Assembly: GCA_049115735.1 (NCBI GenBank) | Contig: JAGDZP010000003.1 | Coordinates: 100,242-164,241 of the forward strand | Direction: 5' to 3' | Length of the DNA stretch: 64,000 bases | Source of the DNA: CAXBNB01 sp049115735 | GTDB taxonomy: Bacteria > Bacteroidota > Bacteroidia > Cytophagales > Cyclobacteriaceae | Shown here: one piece after another, positions 9,641 to 18,885 of the stretch | How the letters are laid out: every line of letters starts with the position of its first letter | How positions within the stretch are numbered: position 1 is the stretch's first letter | The notes under the pieces: model-generated | Database searches by the model: none | Told to the model about the DNA's origin: nothing | The model's input: only the letters and a program-made list of their open reading frames with translations | Position numbers and translations under genes: made by a program

Positions 9641-10990
9641 ATGAAAAATATAAGCTATACTCTTTTGCTGTTAACAGTGCTTTTTGGCTCAACAACGGCA
9701 CAAGAGCTTAGTCCATTTCTCTTCGGGCAAAATCACTGGATAGAGCAAAATGATGAGGACGGGAGACCCGGGTATATCAACCAGCTCTGGCCAAAGATTG
9801 CTGAAAGCGGGATCAAACTTGTACGGATTGGTGGCAATAATTACAACAATAGAAACCATGAGTTGTTCAACCTGGATAGAATAAAATTGAACTCTATCCT
9901 GGATTCCATCAGAGGGATAGGCGCAGAACCACTATTTCAAATTCCTTCCGGAAAAGGAGAGACGAGGGATCTGACAGTAGATCAGGTCGTTCAGCTGGTG
10001 AAGGAGTATAAATATCAAAATGGAAAGGGAATCAGGTACTACTGCATAGGAAACGAGCCCCTGTTGCACGACAGAGATGGTATTCCTAAAGTGTATGAAT
10101 ATGTAATGAAGCTGGCGCCCGCTATGAAGGGTGCTGATCCAACAATCAAGATATTCATTTTCGATGCATGTTACCTATTTGAAGAACCCCACAAAAAAGT
10201 GCTGGGCGGAGAGCTGGATCTGACCGGTAAGGACAAAAATGGGAATTGGATGATCGATGGTATCAATTTTCATAGATACCCTGGAGCCAAAAGCCGTGAC
10301 AATGTAGTTTTTACCGGGCCAAAGGACATCAGAAGACAGGTAGAGCAATTGATGGAAATGATGGAGTTTGCCAATAAGAAACATGGGCGAAAGGGCTCAG
10401 AGCGGCTACAATGGGGATTAACCGAATTCAATGTGACCACATCCAACCCAAACAGGGAGATTGCAGGAATTGGTAATACATCCTTTCTGGGTGGACAATT
10501 TATGGCTGAGATCTATGGTCTCGGAATGGAATTCGGGGCGTTTACCATGGCTCCCTGGTGTATCAGCGAGACCGACAGGGTCAGTACGGATTTTGGCTAT
10601 CTTGGGCTACCCTCCGAATTTTATCCTCGCTCAAGCTATTATCATACCCAACTAATGGCGCAGAACATGAAAGGTGCATATCTACCAACGGAAAGTAACA
10701 ATTCATATGTCAAAACCATAGCGTCAAAAAGTGACACTGAAATAAGTGTAATGATCATGAATAGTGATCAATACAATGATTTTGAATTTGACTTGATACT
10801 CAATGATGAATCACCCTCGACAAAACCACTTACGGTGCGTGCCGACCTAGGGATGGAAATCGTGATTAGCGACAATATACCTAATCAAACCACCCTGATG
10901 TTAGTCTTATCTGGTTCAGGGGAAATCATCCGGAAGTATAGTTATGGCCTAAAGCAAAACCTAAAGTATCTGCCTCCAATTCTGGAGTAG
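9641..10990 (+). CDS. Secreted clan GH-A-like glycoside hydrolase (copy 1)
   Basis: The product is a predicted exported protein of 449 residues starting at ATG 9641 with a signal peptide ending near TTAQE. The body reads like a (beta/alpha)8 hydrolase of clan GH-A: IGGNNYNNR near strand 2, an acid/base candidate in YCIGNEP (Glu139) and a nucleophile candidate in WGLTEFNV (Glu262). A small beta domain follows, with SYVKTIASKSDTEISVMIMN, as in GH39/GH51-type enzymes. It is a paralog of the gene at 12485. The specific GH family is not recognised. It probably attacks a polysaccharide outside the cytoplasm before import through SusC or the ABC system (inference). The longer in-frame reading from 9554 overlaps the previous gene and lacks a signal. 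Confidence 0.75.
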   Translation: MKNISYTLLLLTVLFGSTTAQELSPFLFGQNHWIEQNDEDGRPGYINQLWPKIAESGIKLVRIGGNNYNNRNHELFNLDRIKLNSILDSIRGIGAEPLFQIPSGKGETRDLTVDQVVQLVKEYKYQNGKGIRYYCIGNEPLLHDRDGIPKVYEYVMKLAPAMKGADPTIKIFIFDACYLFEEPHKKVLGGELDLTGKDKNGNWMIDGINFHRYPGAKSRDNVVFTGPKDIRRQVEQLMEMMEFANKKHGRKGSERLQWGLTEFNVTTSNPNREIAGIGNTSFLGGQFMAEIYGLGMEFGAFTMAPWCISETDRVSTDFGYLGLPSEFYPRSSYYHTQLMAQNMKGAYLPTESNNSYVKTIASKSDTEISVMIMNSDQYNDFEFDLILNDESPSTKPLTVRADLGMEIVISDNIPNQTTLMLVLSGSGEIIRKYSYGLKQNLKYLPPILE

Positions 10991-11079
10991 TATGCTATAA
11001 ATAAACCAAAACCTCAAAGCGTACCAACTGCCTATACCATTTAAAATTTATATATCAATTAAAAACTAAATTATTAAAC

Positions 11080-12378
11080 ATGGAAAGACGAAATTTTCTA
11101 AGAAAATCTGCTGGAATAGCGGGTTTAGCAACGGTTTCTGGCCTGGCTTTCAATCCAGCCAAAACTTACTCAAGACCGTCTGGTCTCAAAATCACGGATA
11201 TCAGAGGGTGTATGGTACGTGCAGGAGGGGAGAATTATCCAATAATTAAAATCTATACCAATCAGGATGTATATGGCCTTGGTGAAGTACGGGACAGTGG
11301 ACGCCTGAGCCAGGCGTTTATTTACAAATCATTTTTGGTAGGGGAAGACCCATTGAATATCGAAGGGATCCTGGCCAAACTGAAGCCAATGACTGGCAAT
11401 TCAAGAAATGGTGGTGGATACAGTGCCATAGATATGGCGCTTTGTGATATTGCCGGCAAGGTGCTCGGAATTCCTGCTTACCGCCTGTTAGGGTCTAAAA
11501 GAAGGGACAAAATACCTTGCTATGCCGATACACCATCTGTTGTGGACATTGATGAGTACAAGGATCTGCTGAAAAAAAGGGTCGAAATGGGATTCGATCA
11601 TTATAAAATGGACTTGCAGAAAAGGATCTATGGCCATGGAAAGAAAGACGCATTTGCCGGTCGGTCAATCACTGACAAGGGATACGAGTATATGGGAAAA
11701 TATATTCAGGCTGCAAGGGATATCATCGGTTGGGACAAACCACTTGGTGCAGATCATTGGGGGTATATGACGGTAGACGATGGCATACGTCTTGGTAAGG
11801 CAGTTGAACAATATAGCCTGGCTTATATAGAGGATGTGATCCACTATCGAAGACCAAATTCGGTTGAATTGAATAGCTTGGTGACTGAGGGATCGCCCAC
11901 TCCGACCTTGCACGGGGAAGACTTGTTTGGACTTGAGGAATTCAGGCCATGGATCGAGCAACGTGCTTGCGATATTATCCACCCTGACATGGAGACTTCC
12001 GGGGGCATCATAGAAACGAAGAAGATAGCTGATTATGCGAATATGCATGGGATACCGGTAATGTTTCATTTTGCTGGCTCGCCAGTTGGTTGTTTGGCCA
12101 GTGTACATTGTGCGGCTCTGGTCGACGATTTTATTAGTATGGAGAATCACGCCGTTGATACAGAATGGTGGGGAGATCTGGTTACAGGGATAGATCAGCC
12201 GATCATCAACAATGGCTATATAACCGTACCGGAAAAACCAGGGATTGGTGTTGAGCTGAATGATGAAGTAGTGAAAGAGCACTTGATCACAGAAGGTTAT
12301 TTCGAGCCTACGACCCAGTTTGATAAGCCAATGGTTGGGACGCACTTCGGCGTTCCGGTTGATGCGATTAAGAAGTAG
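11080..12378 (+). CDS. Enolase-superfamily (mandelate racemase-like) sugar acid dehydratase, Tat-exported
   Basis: This protein of 432 residues belongs to the mandelate racemase/muconate lactonising group. Catalytic features in order are KMD (Lys176, Asp178), metal ligands Asp225 (in GADHWG), Glu251 (YIED) and Glu280 (HGED), and the base His330 (HFAGSP). Relatives dehydrate sugar acids such as galactonate, galactarate or other aldonates. Unusually, the N-terminus is a twin-arginine signal (MERRNFLRKSAGIAGLATVS), so the enzyme appears to act in the periplasm; most characterised relatives are cytoplasmic. It lies between two paralogous secreted hydrolases, which suggests it processes a uronate or aldonate released there (inference). 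The substrate is unknown. Confidence 0.87.
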   Translation: MERRNFLRKSAGIAGLATVSGLAFNPAKTYSRPSGLKITDIRGCMVRAGGENYPIIKIYTNQDVYGLGEVRDSGRLSQAFIYKSFLVGEDPLNIEGILAKLKPMTGNSRNGGGYSAIDMALCDIAGKVLGIPAYRLLGSKRRDKIPCYADTPSVVDIDEYKDLLKKRVEMGFDHYKMDLQKRIYGHGKKDAFAGRSITDKGYEYMGKYIQAARDIIGWDKPLGADHWGYMTVDDGIRLGKAVEQYSLAYIEDVIHYRRPNSVELNSLVTEGSPTPTLHGEDLFGLEEFRPWIEQRACDIIHPDMETSGGIIETKKIADYANMHGIPVMFHFAGSPVGCLASVHCAALVDDFISMENHAVDTEWWGDLVTGIDQPIINNGYITVPEKPGIGVELNDEVVKEHLITEGYFEPTTQFDKPMVGTHFGVPVDAIKK

Positions 12379-12415
12379 CATTTTAAAAATCAAATTTTAG
12401 TGTTATAGTGATAAA

Positions 12416-12466
12416 GAAACCGGGGCGCTTCATTGACTTGCCCGGTCATAGCCCTGGTTTCGTTTT
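12416..12466 (+). terminator. Possible intrinsic terminator or attenuator
   Basis: An inverted repeat GAAACCGGGGC / GCCCTGGTTTC (11 bp with one G-U pair) has a long 24-base loop and is followed by GTTTTAATT. It lies between the dehydratase stop (12378) and the next hydrolase start (12485). The long loop and short T-run make it a weak terminator candidate that could reduce expression of the downstream genes. Confidence 0.4.
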
Positions 12467-12484
12467 AATTATCCCCGATAAACT

Positions 12485-13861
12485 ATGAAATCTAGAACCA
12501 ATTTTATCCTGATGGTAGTGGCGATATGCATCGCTCATCCGGGTGCGGCTCAGGAAATGAGCCCATTTCTGTTTGGTCAAAATCACTGGATGGAACAAAA
12601 TGATGAACGAAATCGACCTGGGTACTTAAGTATACTATGGCCCAAGGTAAAAGAAAGTGGAATTAAGACCGTACGTATCGGAGGTGGAGGTTATGAGCGT
12701 CGGTTGCCTGCTTTGCCCAAACTGACAGGAATTATTGATTCGATCCAATCAATTGGCGCTGAACCTATTTTGCAGGTGCCCAGTCACTACTCTTCCAAGC
12801 AAGCTTCTGATCTGGTTAATCATTTCAATAAAAACCCGAAGAGAAAACCAATCAAATTTTGGTCGATTGGCAATGAGCCATTGCTTCGGGTACGTCACGA
12901 CAGTGAAGCCATGTTGAAAAAACTAGAAGAAGTGTATGTGTTTATCATGCGACTTGCGCCTGCTTTAAAAACTGCTGATCCCAATATCCAGGTTTTGATT
13001 TATGATGGGGCAGGGATGCCAATTGAAAATACCGAAAACCTAAACTATGAAGCTTATGAAGCATTGGTAGGCGGACGATTGGATGTGACAGGAAAAGACA
13101 AAAACGGGAACTATTTCGTTGACGGAATAAACTGGCATATCTACCCAAACAGGGGTGAATATAGCCGTGATCATGTGATCTTTTCTGCTATTCATTCCGT
13201 GAAAGATGCCACAATTAAAATCAATGATTTGATAGAAAAAGCCAATACAAAGCACGGACGTAAAGGCGAAAATAAACTCAAATGGGGGCTCACAGAGGTC
13301 AATGTGAATGCCGGTAACCCGGACAGGGAAATATCCGGTATTGGTTGTCCTTCATTTTTAGGTGGGCAATTTATTGCAGAGGTTTATGGAATCGGATTGG
13401 AATATGGTGCCTACACGGTTGCTCCCTGGTGCATTAATGAAACAGACAGGGTAAGAACGGATTTTGGGTATCTCGGCCTTCCGATGGATTTTCATCCACG
13501 ATCAAGTTATTACCATACCAAGATGATGGCTCAAAATATGCAGGGAGCGTTTTTGCCTACATCGAGCAGCAATGCATACGTGAAAACAATAGCCACCCAA
13601 AGTGAACAGGAGATTTGTGTTATGATCCTCAATAGGGATAAGTTCAATGATTTTGAATTTGACCTGACCCTCAAAGATGAAGTTTTTTCGAAAAAGCCGC
13701 TGATTATGGAAGCTAACGTTGGTTTGGATGTAGTGATTACGGGCAACATTCCCAGGCAAACGACAATGATGTATGTCTTGTCGAAATCCGGGGAAGTAAT
13801 TAAACACTATACCTACGGAGTGGATCATAATATGAAACACCTTCCTCCTGAATTGAAATAA
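12485..13861 (+). CDS. Secreted clan GH-A-like glycoside hydrolase (copy 2)
   Basis: This 458-residue paralog of the protein at 9641 shows the same blocks: SPFLFGQNHWMEQND, IGGGGYERR, FWSIGNEP (Glu131, acid/base candidate), WGLTEVNV (Glu271, nucleophile candidate), the PWCINETDRV..DFGYLGLP segment and a C-terminal beta domain. The signal peptide ends near GAAQE. The loop after the acid/base region differs (an IENTENLNYEAYEALVGG insertion), so the two copies may differ in linkage or chain-length preference (inference). The GH family cannot be fixed by eye; GH39- or GH51-like folds are the nearest in motif style. The gene ends 22 bases before the GH88 pseudogene. Confidence 0.75.
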   Translation: MKSRTNFILMVVAICIAHPGAAQEMSPFLFGQNHWMEQNDERNRPGYLSILWPKVKESGIKTVRIGGGGYERRLPALPKLTGIIDSIQSIGAEPILQVPSHYSSKQASDLVNHFNKNPKRKPIKFWSIGNEPLLRVRHDSEAMLKKLEEVYVFIMRLAPALKTADPNIQVLIYDGAGMPIENTENLNYEAYEALVGGRLDVTGKDKNGNYFVDGINWHIYPNRGEYSRDHVIFSAIHSVKDATIKINDLIEKANTKHGRKGENKLKWGLTEVNVNAGNPDREISGIGCPSFLGGQFIAEVYGIGLEYGAYTVAPWCINETDRVRTDFGYLGLPMDFHPRSSYYHTKMMAQNMQGAFLPTSSSNAYVKTIATQSEQEICVMILNRDKFNDFEFDLTLKDEVFSKKPLIMEANVGLDVVITGNIPRQTTMMYVLSKSGEVIKHYTYGVDHNMKHLPPELK

Positions 13862-13883
13862 CTTGCTAACTAATCCAAAGACA

Positions 13884-15102
13884 ATGATTTTACAAAAGAC
13901 AAAGCTTGCACGCTTGAGCCTGATGGGTATGACGGTTTTGCTCTTTCAATTTTGTGCAAAAAAAGAAAAGGTTAAGTCTGCAGAAAGTTCGAAACCTTTT
14001 GACCTGGAACAAATTATTCCAATACTGGAAGGCAAGTACACGCAAGCAGTAGAATCCCTTAGTGATTCATCGCTATTACCAAGAAATGCAATGGAAGATG
14101 GCACATGGAAGGTACGAAAGTCTTCTGACTGGACAAGTGGATTTTTTAGCGGAAGCTTATGGCAACTTTACGAATTGACAGGTAACGAAAGATGGGCTGA
14201 TGAAGCCATCAGATGGAGCACAGCGATAGAAAAGGAAAAACCAGTACCGATGATCATGATTTGGGGTTTCAGTTTTATTGTAGTTTGGAAATCAACTGAA
14301 ACTTGTAGGTGATACTGCAGTTAAACCAATTTTGCTGGAAGCTGCGAAGAGTTTGGCATTGAGGTTTAATCCAAACTCAGGGGTAATCAGGTCATGGGAC
14401 TTTGGCACAGAAAAGGGGGTTGTCCCAACTATAATAGACAACATGATGAACCTTGAATTGCTTCTTTGGGCCTTCAGGGAATCATCGGATTCTTCATTCT
14501 ATCAGATTTCTATCTCACATGCCGATATCACTCTGAAAAATCACTTTAGAGAGGATTTTAGTACTTATCACGTGCTGGATTATGATTCCTTGACAGGGGA
14601 AGTATTGAGTAAAAGAACACACCAGGGATATTCTGACTCCAGTACCTGGGCAAGGGGACAGGCATGGGGTATTTATGGTTACACCATGATGTACCGTGAG
14701 ACGGGCCTGGAGCGTTATCTTGATCGTGCCCGGAAAGCAACCGATCTTTTCATAAGCAGGTTGCCGGTGGACGTTATTCCATTTTGGGACTTTGATGCGC
14801 CAGATATTCCCAACGCTCCAAAAGATGCCTCGGCTGCAGCCATTCTTAGCTCAGCGATGTTGGAATTGGCAACTTATGAAGAGCAGCCAAAATCATCGAA
14901 GTATTGAGCCATGGCCACTACCACGCTGGAGTTGCTAAGCAGCCCCGACTACTTGAGTGTCAATACAGATCATCAGGGCCTGATATTGCATAGCACAGGT
15001 AACAAGCCACGCAATTCAGAGGTAGATGTGCATATCATTTAAGGTGATTATTATTACCTGGAAGCCTTGAACAGGTTTAAAAAATTGGGTGGTGATAATT
15101 AA
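13884..15102 (+). pseudogene. GH88 unsaturated uronyl hydrolase pseudogene
   Basis: Translation in three frames reconstructs one GH88-like lipoprotein (about 400 residues) that would remove the unsaturated uronic acid left by a lyase. The frame starting at ATG 13884 gives a lipoprotein signal and NAMEDGTW, SDWTSGFFSGSLWQLYEL. Near 14246 similarity shifts frame (TDDHDLGFQFYCS), and near 14297 it shifts again (KLVGDTAVKP). The third frame holds NLELLLWAF, QGYSDSSTWARGQAW and PFWDFDAP. That frame has TGA at 14905 and TAA at 15040, yet family sequence continues after both (LHSTGNKPRNSEVDV, then GDYYYLEAL) to a stop at 15100. Two frameshifts plus two stops indicate a decayed gene. Base-calling errors could explain the shifts but hardly the stops. 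Confidence 0.88.
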
Positions 15103-15169
15103 AATATCAATGAACTCATAAGATTTGCTAGCTTTCTAACCTGCCACTCTCAATCTGGAAATAGATTGG

Positions 15170-16444
15170 TTATTCTTCATCAGTCGGTTTGCCTCTCCAC
15201 CAGGTTGCCAGGGAGGAGCCGGTGATATTCATCAATGGCCCGAAGACCGATGGTGCCAGGCCTACAGTAGCTACCTTTCCCATTTGCAGGGCAATGCCTG
15301 AGGCCAGCCCGCCATTTTGCATCCCAACTTCCAAGGCTATTGTTCTACAGGATTTTTGGTCAAGACCCATAAGTTTACACGCCCAGTATCCCAGGCCGTA
15401 CCCAAGCATGTTGTGGATAAAGCATGCCAATATGAGCAGCGCTCCTATCTCCAGAAGGTTGTCTCGACCTGCCGCTGTGATGATGGTGATAATCACGCCT
15501 ATGCCTATCATGGAGACAAGACTTAGCACCTGCTCCATGAGTACCTTGTTTGTGCCAAACATCTTCCTGAATACAATTCCCGAAGCAATTGGAAGTGCCA
15601 TGAACCAAAGTAGGTCGGATAATAAGTTTAACATCACGCCGGACATATCTCCCCCTTCTGTGACAATGAAAATGATATTCTTTAAGATAATGATCGCAAA
15701 AAAGCCCAGGATCTGAAAGGTCTTGTTTTTAGAGGATTCATTGCCAAAAGCAAAAAGGTTGAAAAGCAAACCAGCTACGATTGGCAGAATTACGATGTTC
15801 ATGATGCCCAACATCATACTCCAGAAATTTATCGGTATCAATTGATCTGCCAACCCTTTCATGATCAGCGGTGTAAGGAGGGGGGCAAGGACGGTCGCCA
15901 CAGCTGTCAAGGTGACGCTTAGTGCGACATTGGCCTTTGCCAGGAAGGACATTACATTAGAAGCAAGTCCGCTTGGGCTAGCGCCTACCAGGATAATTCC
16001 TGCCGCAATTTCAGCCGGAAAATTAAATAAGGTAATCAATGACAATGCTACCATCGGCATGATCGTGAATTGACATAAAACACCAATGACAACAGCTTTT
16101 GGTGATTGTATTACTCCTTTGAAATCTTGTAGGCTCATCTGTGAGCCCATTCCGAACATAATGATCTGTAGAAGGGGTATGATCAGGCCTTTTAGTTGAA
16201 AACTCCCTAGTTCGATAAAATATTCAGGGTAACAAAGAGCAATTGATACTGAAGCAAAAATCAGGATTGTATAGGAAAACCCTTTGAAAAAGGCATGTTT
16301 TCGAACACCGACGGCCAGAAAGACCAATCCACTAATAAGGAATGCTCCGCCTGACTCCAAATCTTTTGAAATGAAGAAGTAGACGAATATTGCGAGCAAT
16401 ACAGCGCTTACTATCAGGGCTGCTTTATAGAGTTTGGTTTTCAT
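15170..16444 (-). CDS. Bile acid:sodium symporter (BASS) family transporter
   Basis: This is an integral membrane protein of 424 residues. The core (from about residue 90) matches the BASS fold: GMGSQMSLQDFKGVIQSPKA, then GIILVGASPSGLASNVMSFL (the conserved crossing region), CFIHNMLGYGLGYWACKL and ALEVGMQNGGLASGIA (second crossing motif). Members move organic anions with sodium, including pyruvate, pantothenate and bile acids. An N-terminal extension of about 90 residues adds roughly three membrane helices compared with the usual 300-330 residues. It is the last gene of a minus-strand run after the GH94 and MFS genes. A carboxylate product of uronate breakdown is a plausible cargo (inference). 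Confidence 0.9.
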   Translation of the reverse strand: MKTKLYKAALIVSAVLLAIFVYFFISKDLESGGAFLISGLVFLAVGVRKHAFFKGFSYTILIFASVSIALCYPEYFIELGSFQLKGLIIPLLQIIMFGMGSQMSLQDFKGVIQSPKAVVIGVLCQFTIMPMVALSLITLFNFPAEIAAGIILVGASPSGLASNVMSFLAKANVALSVTLTAVATVLAPLLTPLIMKGLADQLIPINFWSMMLGIMNIVILPIVAGLLFNLFAFGNESSKNKTFQILGFFAIIILKNIIFIVTEGGDMSGVMLNLLSDLLWFMALPIASGIVFRKMFGTNKVLMEQVLSLVSMIGIGVIITIITAAGRDNLLEIGALLILACFIHNMLGYGLGYWACKLMGLDQKSCRTIALEVGMQNGGLASGIALQMGKVATVGLAPSVFGPLMNITGSSLATWWRGKPTDEE

Positions 16445-16491
16445 AATACAAGTTTCAATGGGATCAAAAACTAATTATGGAGCATTAATTC

Positions 16492-18879
16492 TTAATTAAC
16501 AGATGGTAAATTGACTTCAACCTGGTAGCATTTCCCCTTCTCAATGTTTGGGATCAATCCTTCATTTTGTTTTTCTCCATTTACCATTATTACAGTTTCA
16601 TTGATTCCCTTGTTTGATCGAATGCTGACATCCAATTCTGCGCCTCTGAAATACCTTTTGATCTTAACGTGATTCCATCCTGCTGGAAGCTGAGGTTCAA
16701 TTTTCAAACCCTTCCTGGAGCCCTGTAACCCAAATAATCCATCGATCAGGCACCTGTAAACCCAATGTGCGGTACCGGTGTTGAATAATTGGCTGGATCT
16801 GCCTGCCGTTCTGGGGAAAAGGCTCATTGCCCCGCGATAATAGTTGGGAATGAAAACTGGTAATTGTCCTCGCTGAATGATATCATCGATATCAGGGCCG
16901 GGGATCATTTTTCTTAAAACCCTGAATGCGGTATCCACTTCACCGATAGCATACAAGCCATATATATAAAAGGCGGAAGCATGGTTGTAAACCGAACCAT
17001 TTTCTGCATAACCAGGGTGCTTTTGCGTCAAGCGCCCCACATCTTCCCGCATGGCTGTATAGGCTGGTGCTACCAACTCTACACCATATGGAGTTTCCAG
17101 TTGAGATTCAACCGCAAGCAATATTGCTTTTATTTTTGACTCATCTGCACATCCACATAAAAATGCCCAGCTTTGGGTGTTTAAAAATATCTTGCCCTCT
17201 TCGTCATCGCTGATGCCAAACTTTACATTGTCATCAGTAATTCCCCGAGCATACCAGTTTCCATCCCACAGGTGGGTGTTGATAGCATCGTTGAACTCAT
17301 TTGCCAACTTGCGAAAGGTCTGAATCTGCTCGTGATCATCATTTTCCTGGCATATGTCTGCCCATACCTGAAGTCCGTAGGATGTGGCCATGGAAAGCCA
17401 CCCGGAGACACCTTTCCCTTTATAGCCAACCATATTCATAGGGTCGTTCCAATCTCCCTGGTCAATATAGCTCAAGCCTCTATGATCCTTGTTTTGAGCC
17501 AGGCAATGCATTGCGCGGTTAATATGTTCCGATACTGTGGCTTTTTCTTTTCCCTGAGAAAAGGGGACTTGTTCATTGAGTAGTTCGTAATCATCAGTTT
17601 CGTCCAGGTATGCTTTGATGCATATTGGCAGCCAAACGCAGTGGTCAGAATGAGGAACCTGATTGATGTATTTCAATACAGCCTCTTCATGGATTAACAC
17701 GCCATCAGGCATTTCCCCATTTTCCTTTTGTTGAGAGAGCGCTGTGATAAAAGCTTGTCTCGCCAACTCGGGTTTGATGTAACTCACTCCCATGTTGTCC
17801 TGAAGATAGTTCCTGGTTTGAGGGTCGGTACTCAGTCTATTGGTGATGCCATGATAATATATTTGTCTTGGCAACCAGGTGTTCACGAAGTTGTCAAATT
17901 CCGGATCGGGAGTACTCACTTCAATTTTCGGTTTGCCCTCCTCTATGTACTTTGTGTATTCACGTTCAGCATGTTCAAATGCACTCAGGCCATCGATTTT
18001 ATTGTGACCGAAATATTTTTGACGAATTGTAATGATCTGTTTTTTGTCCTTGGCTGGGCCAAATAAAAACCGGTAGGACTCTTCCTGTCCCGGCTTTAAT
18101 TCAAGCCGATATTGCAAGGCACAGGTAGGCATTTCGTACCGCGCTTCACCCTTTTTCAATTCTTCCAGTTGAATGGCAGATGGGTTGTGCAGCCCTCCTT
18201 CACCTTCAAATTCCGCATGGTTGACTTCCCATGAAGAAGGTTCTGTCTCGGCGATCAGAAAAGTCTTGTCTTTGAACTTTTTGATTTTTTCATAATCCTG
18301 GAATTTCTGATAAGGGGATATCGATGAGCATATTACGCCAAACACCTCCGGGTCGTATGCGCCGGCTTGGTTCATCCAAGACATGTAGCCCACTGGGAAG
18401 TAGGGGTAGACGCTTAATTTTCTCGATTTGGATGTTTTATTTGCGATGCTAATGCTCCACAATTCCAGGGTGTCATCTTTAGGTAGACTTAGCTTCAGCA
18501 ATATAGAAATTCCATTTTTTTCAATTTCCCAAACAATGTTGTTTTTGCCAGCTGAAAAGGAGAAGCTATCCAGGTCGCCTCTTACGGGCTCATAAGGTGC
18601 TGAAATTAACTGTCCGGTCTCTTCGTCTTTCACATAGCAAAACCGTCCCGGGTGATGTGCATAAAACGGTTGTTCCGGCTGCATAAAAGTCTTAGCCTCC
18701 AGGCTGGGAATATGGGCGTATTTAGCCGGTTCAGGTTGCATAAATTGGGCAACCGCATACCCTCTGCAATTGACATGTATCATCATTGAATTGTTCCACA
18801 AAAAGGCTGAAGCCGCAGGCATAACTGTTGGACTATTCAGGGATATTCTCTGACCGTTGTTTGTCGTATTTATTGGCAT
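16492..18879 (-). CDS. GH94 family phosphorylase (cellobiose or cellobionic acid phosphorylase-like)
   Basis: This cytoplasmic enzyme of 795 residues phosphorolyses beta-glucosides to a sugar 1-phosphate. An N-terminal beta-sandwich (NNSMMIHVNCRGYAVAQF) precedes the (alpha/alpha)6 catalytic domain. The general-acid region is QGDWNDPMNM, with Asp476 and the acid candidate Asp479. The phosphate-site region is GRSSQLFNTGTAHWVYRC, followed by the C-terminal sheet (GLKIEPQLPAGWNHVKIKR). The length agrees with cellobiose, chitobiose and cellobionic acid phosphorylases. With the uronate-related genes nearby, an acceptor carrying an aldonic or uronic acid is attractive but unproven. It follows the MFS gene by 6 bases, so importer and phosphorylase are probably co-expressed. 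Confidence 0.92.
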   Translation of the reverse strand: MPINTTNNGQRISLNSPTVMPAASAFLWNNSMMIHVNCRGYAVAQFMQPEPAKYAHIPSLEAKTFMQPEQPFYAHHPGRFCYVKDEETGQLISAPYEPVRGDLDSFSFSAGKNNIVWEIEKNGISILLKLSLPKDDTLELWSISIANKTSKSRKLSVYPYFPVGYMSWMNQAGAYDPEVFGVICSSISPYQKFQDYEKIKKFKDKTFLIAETEPSSWEVNHAEFEGEGGLHNPSAIQLEELKKGEARYEMPTCALQYRLELKPGQEESYRFLFGPAKDKKQIITIRQKYFGHNKIDGLSAFEHAEREYTKYIEEGKPKIEVSTPDPEFDNFVNTWLPRQIYYHGITNRLSTDPQTRNYLQDNMGVSYIKPELARQAFITALSQQKENGEMPDGVLIHEEAVLKYINQVPHSDHCVWLPICIKAYLDETDDYELLNEQVPFSQGKEKATVSEHINRAMHCLAQNKDHRGLSYIDQGDWNDPMNMVGYKGKGVSGWLSMATSYGLQVWADICQENDDHEQIQTFRKLANEFNDAINTHLWDGNWYARGITDDNVKFGISDDEEGKIFLNTQSWAFLCGCADESKIKAILLAVESQLETPYGVELVAPAYTAMREDVGRLTQKHPGYAENGSVYNHASAFYIYGLYAIGEVDTAFRVLRKMIPGPDIDDIIQRGQLPVFIPNYYRGAMSLFPRTAGRSSQLFNTGTAHWVYRCLIDGLFGLQGSRKGLKIEPQLPAGWNHVKIKRYFRGAELDVSIRSNKGINETVIMVNGEKQNEGLIPNIEKGKCYQVEVNLPSVN

Positions 18880-18885
18880 GTTATA

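Noticed and set aside
11665..12393. A 242-codon minus-strand reading
   Set aside because: It is the opposite strand of the enolase-superfamily gene, which contains all catalytic residues.
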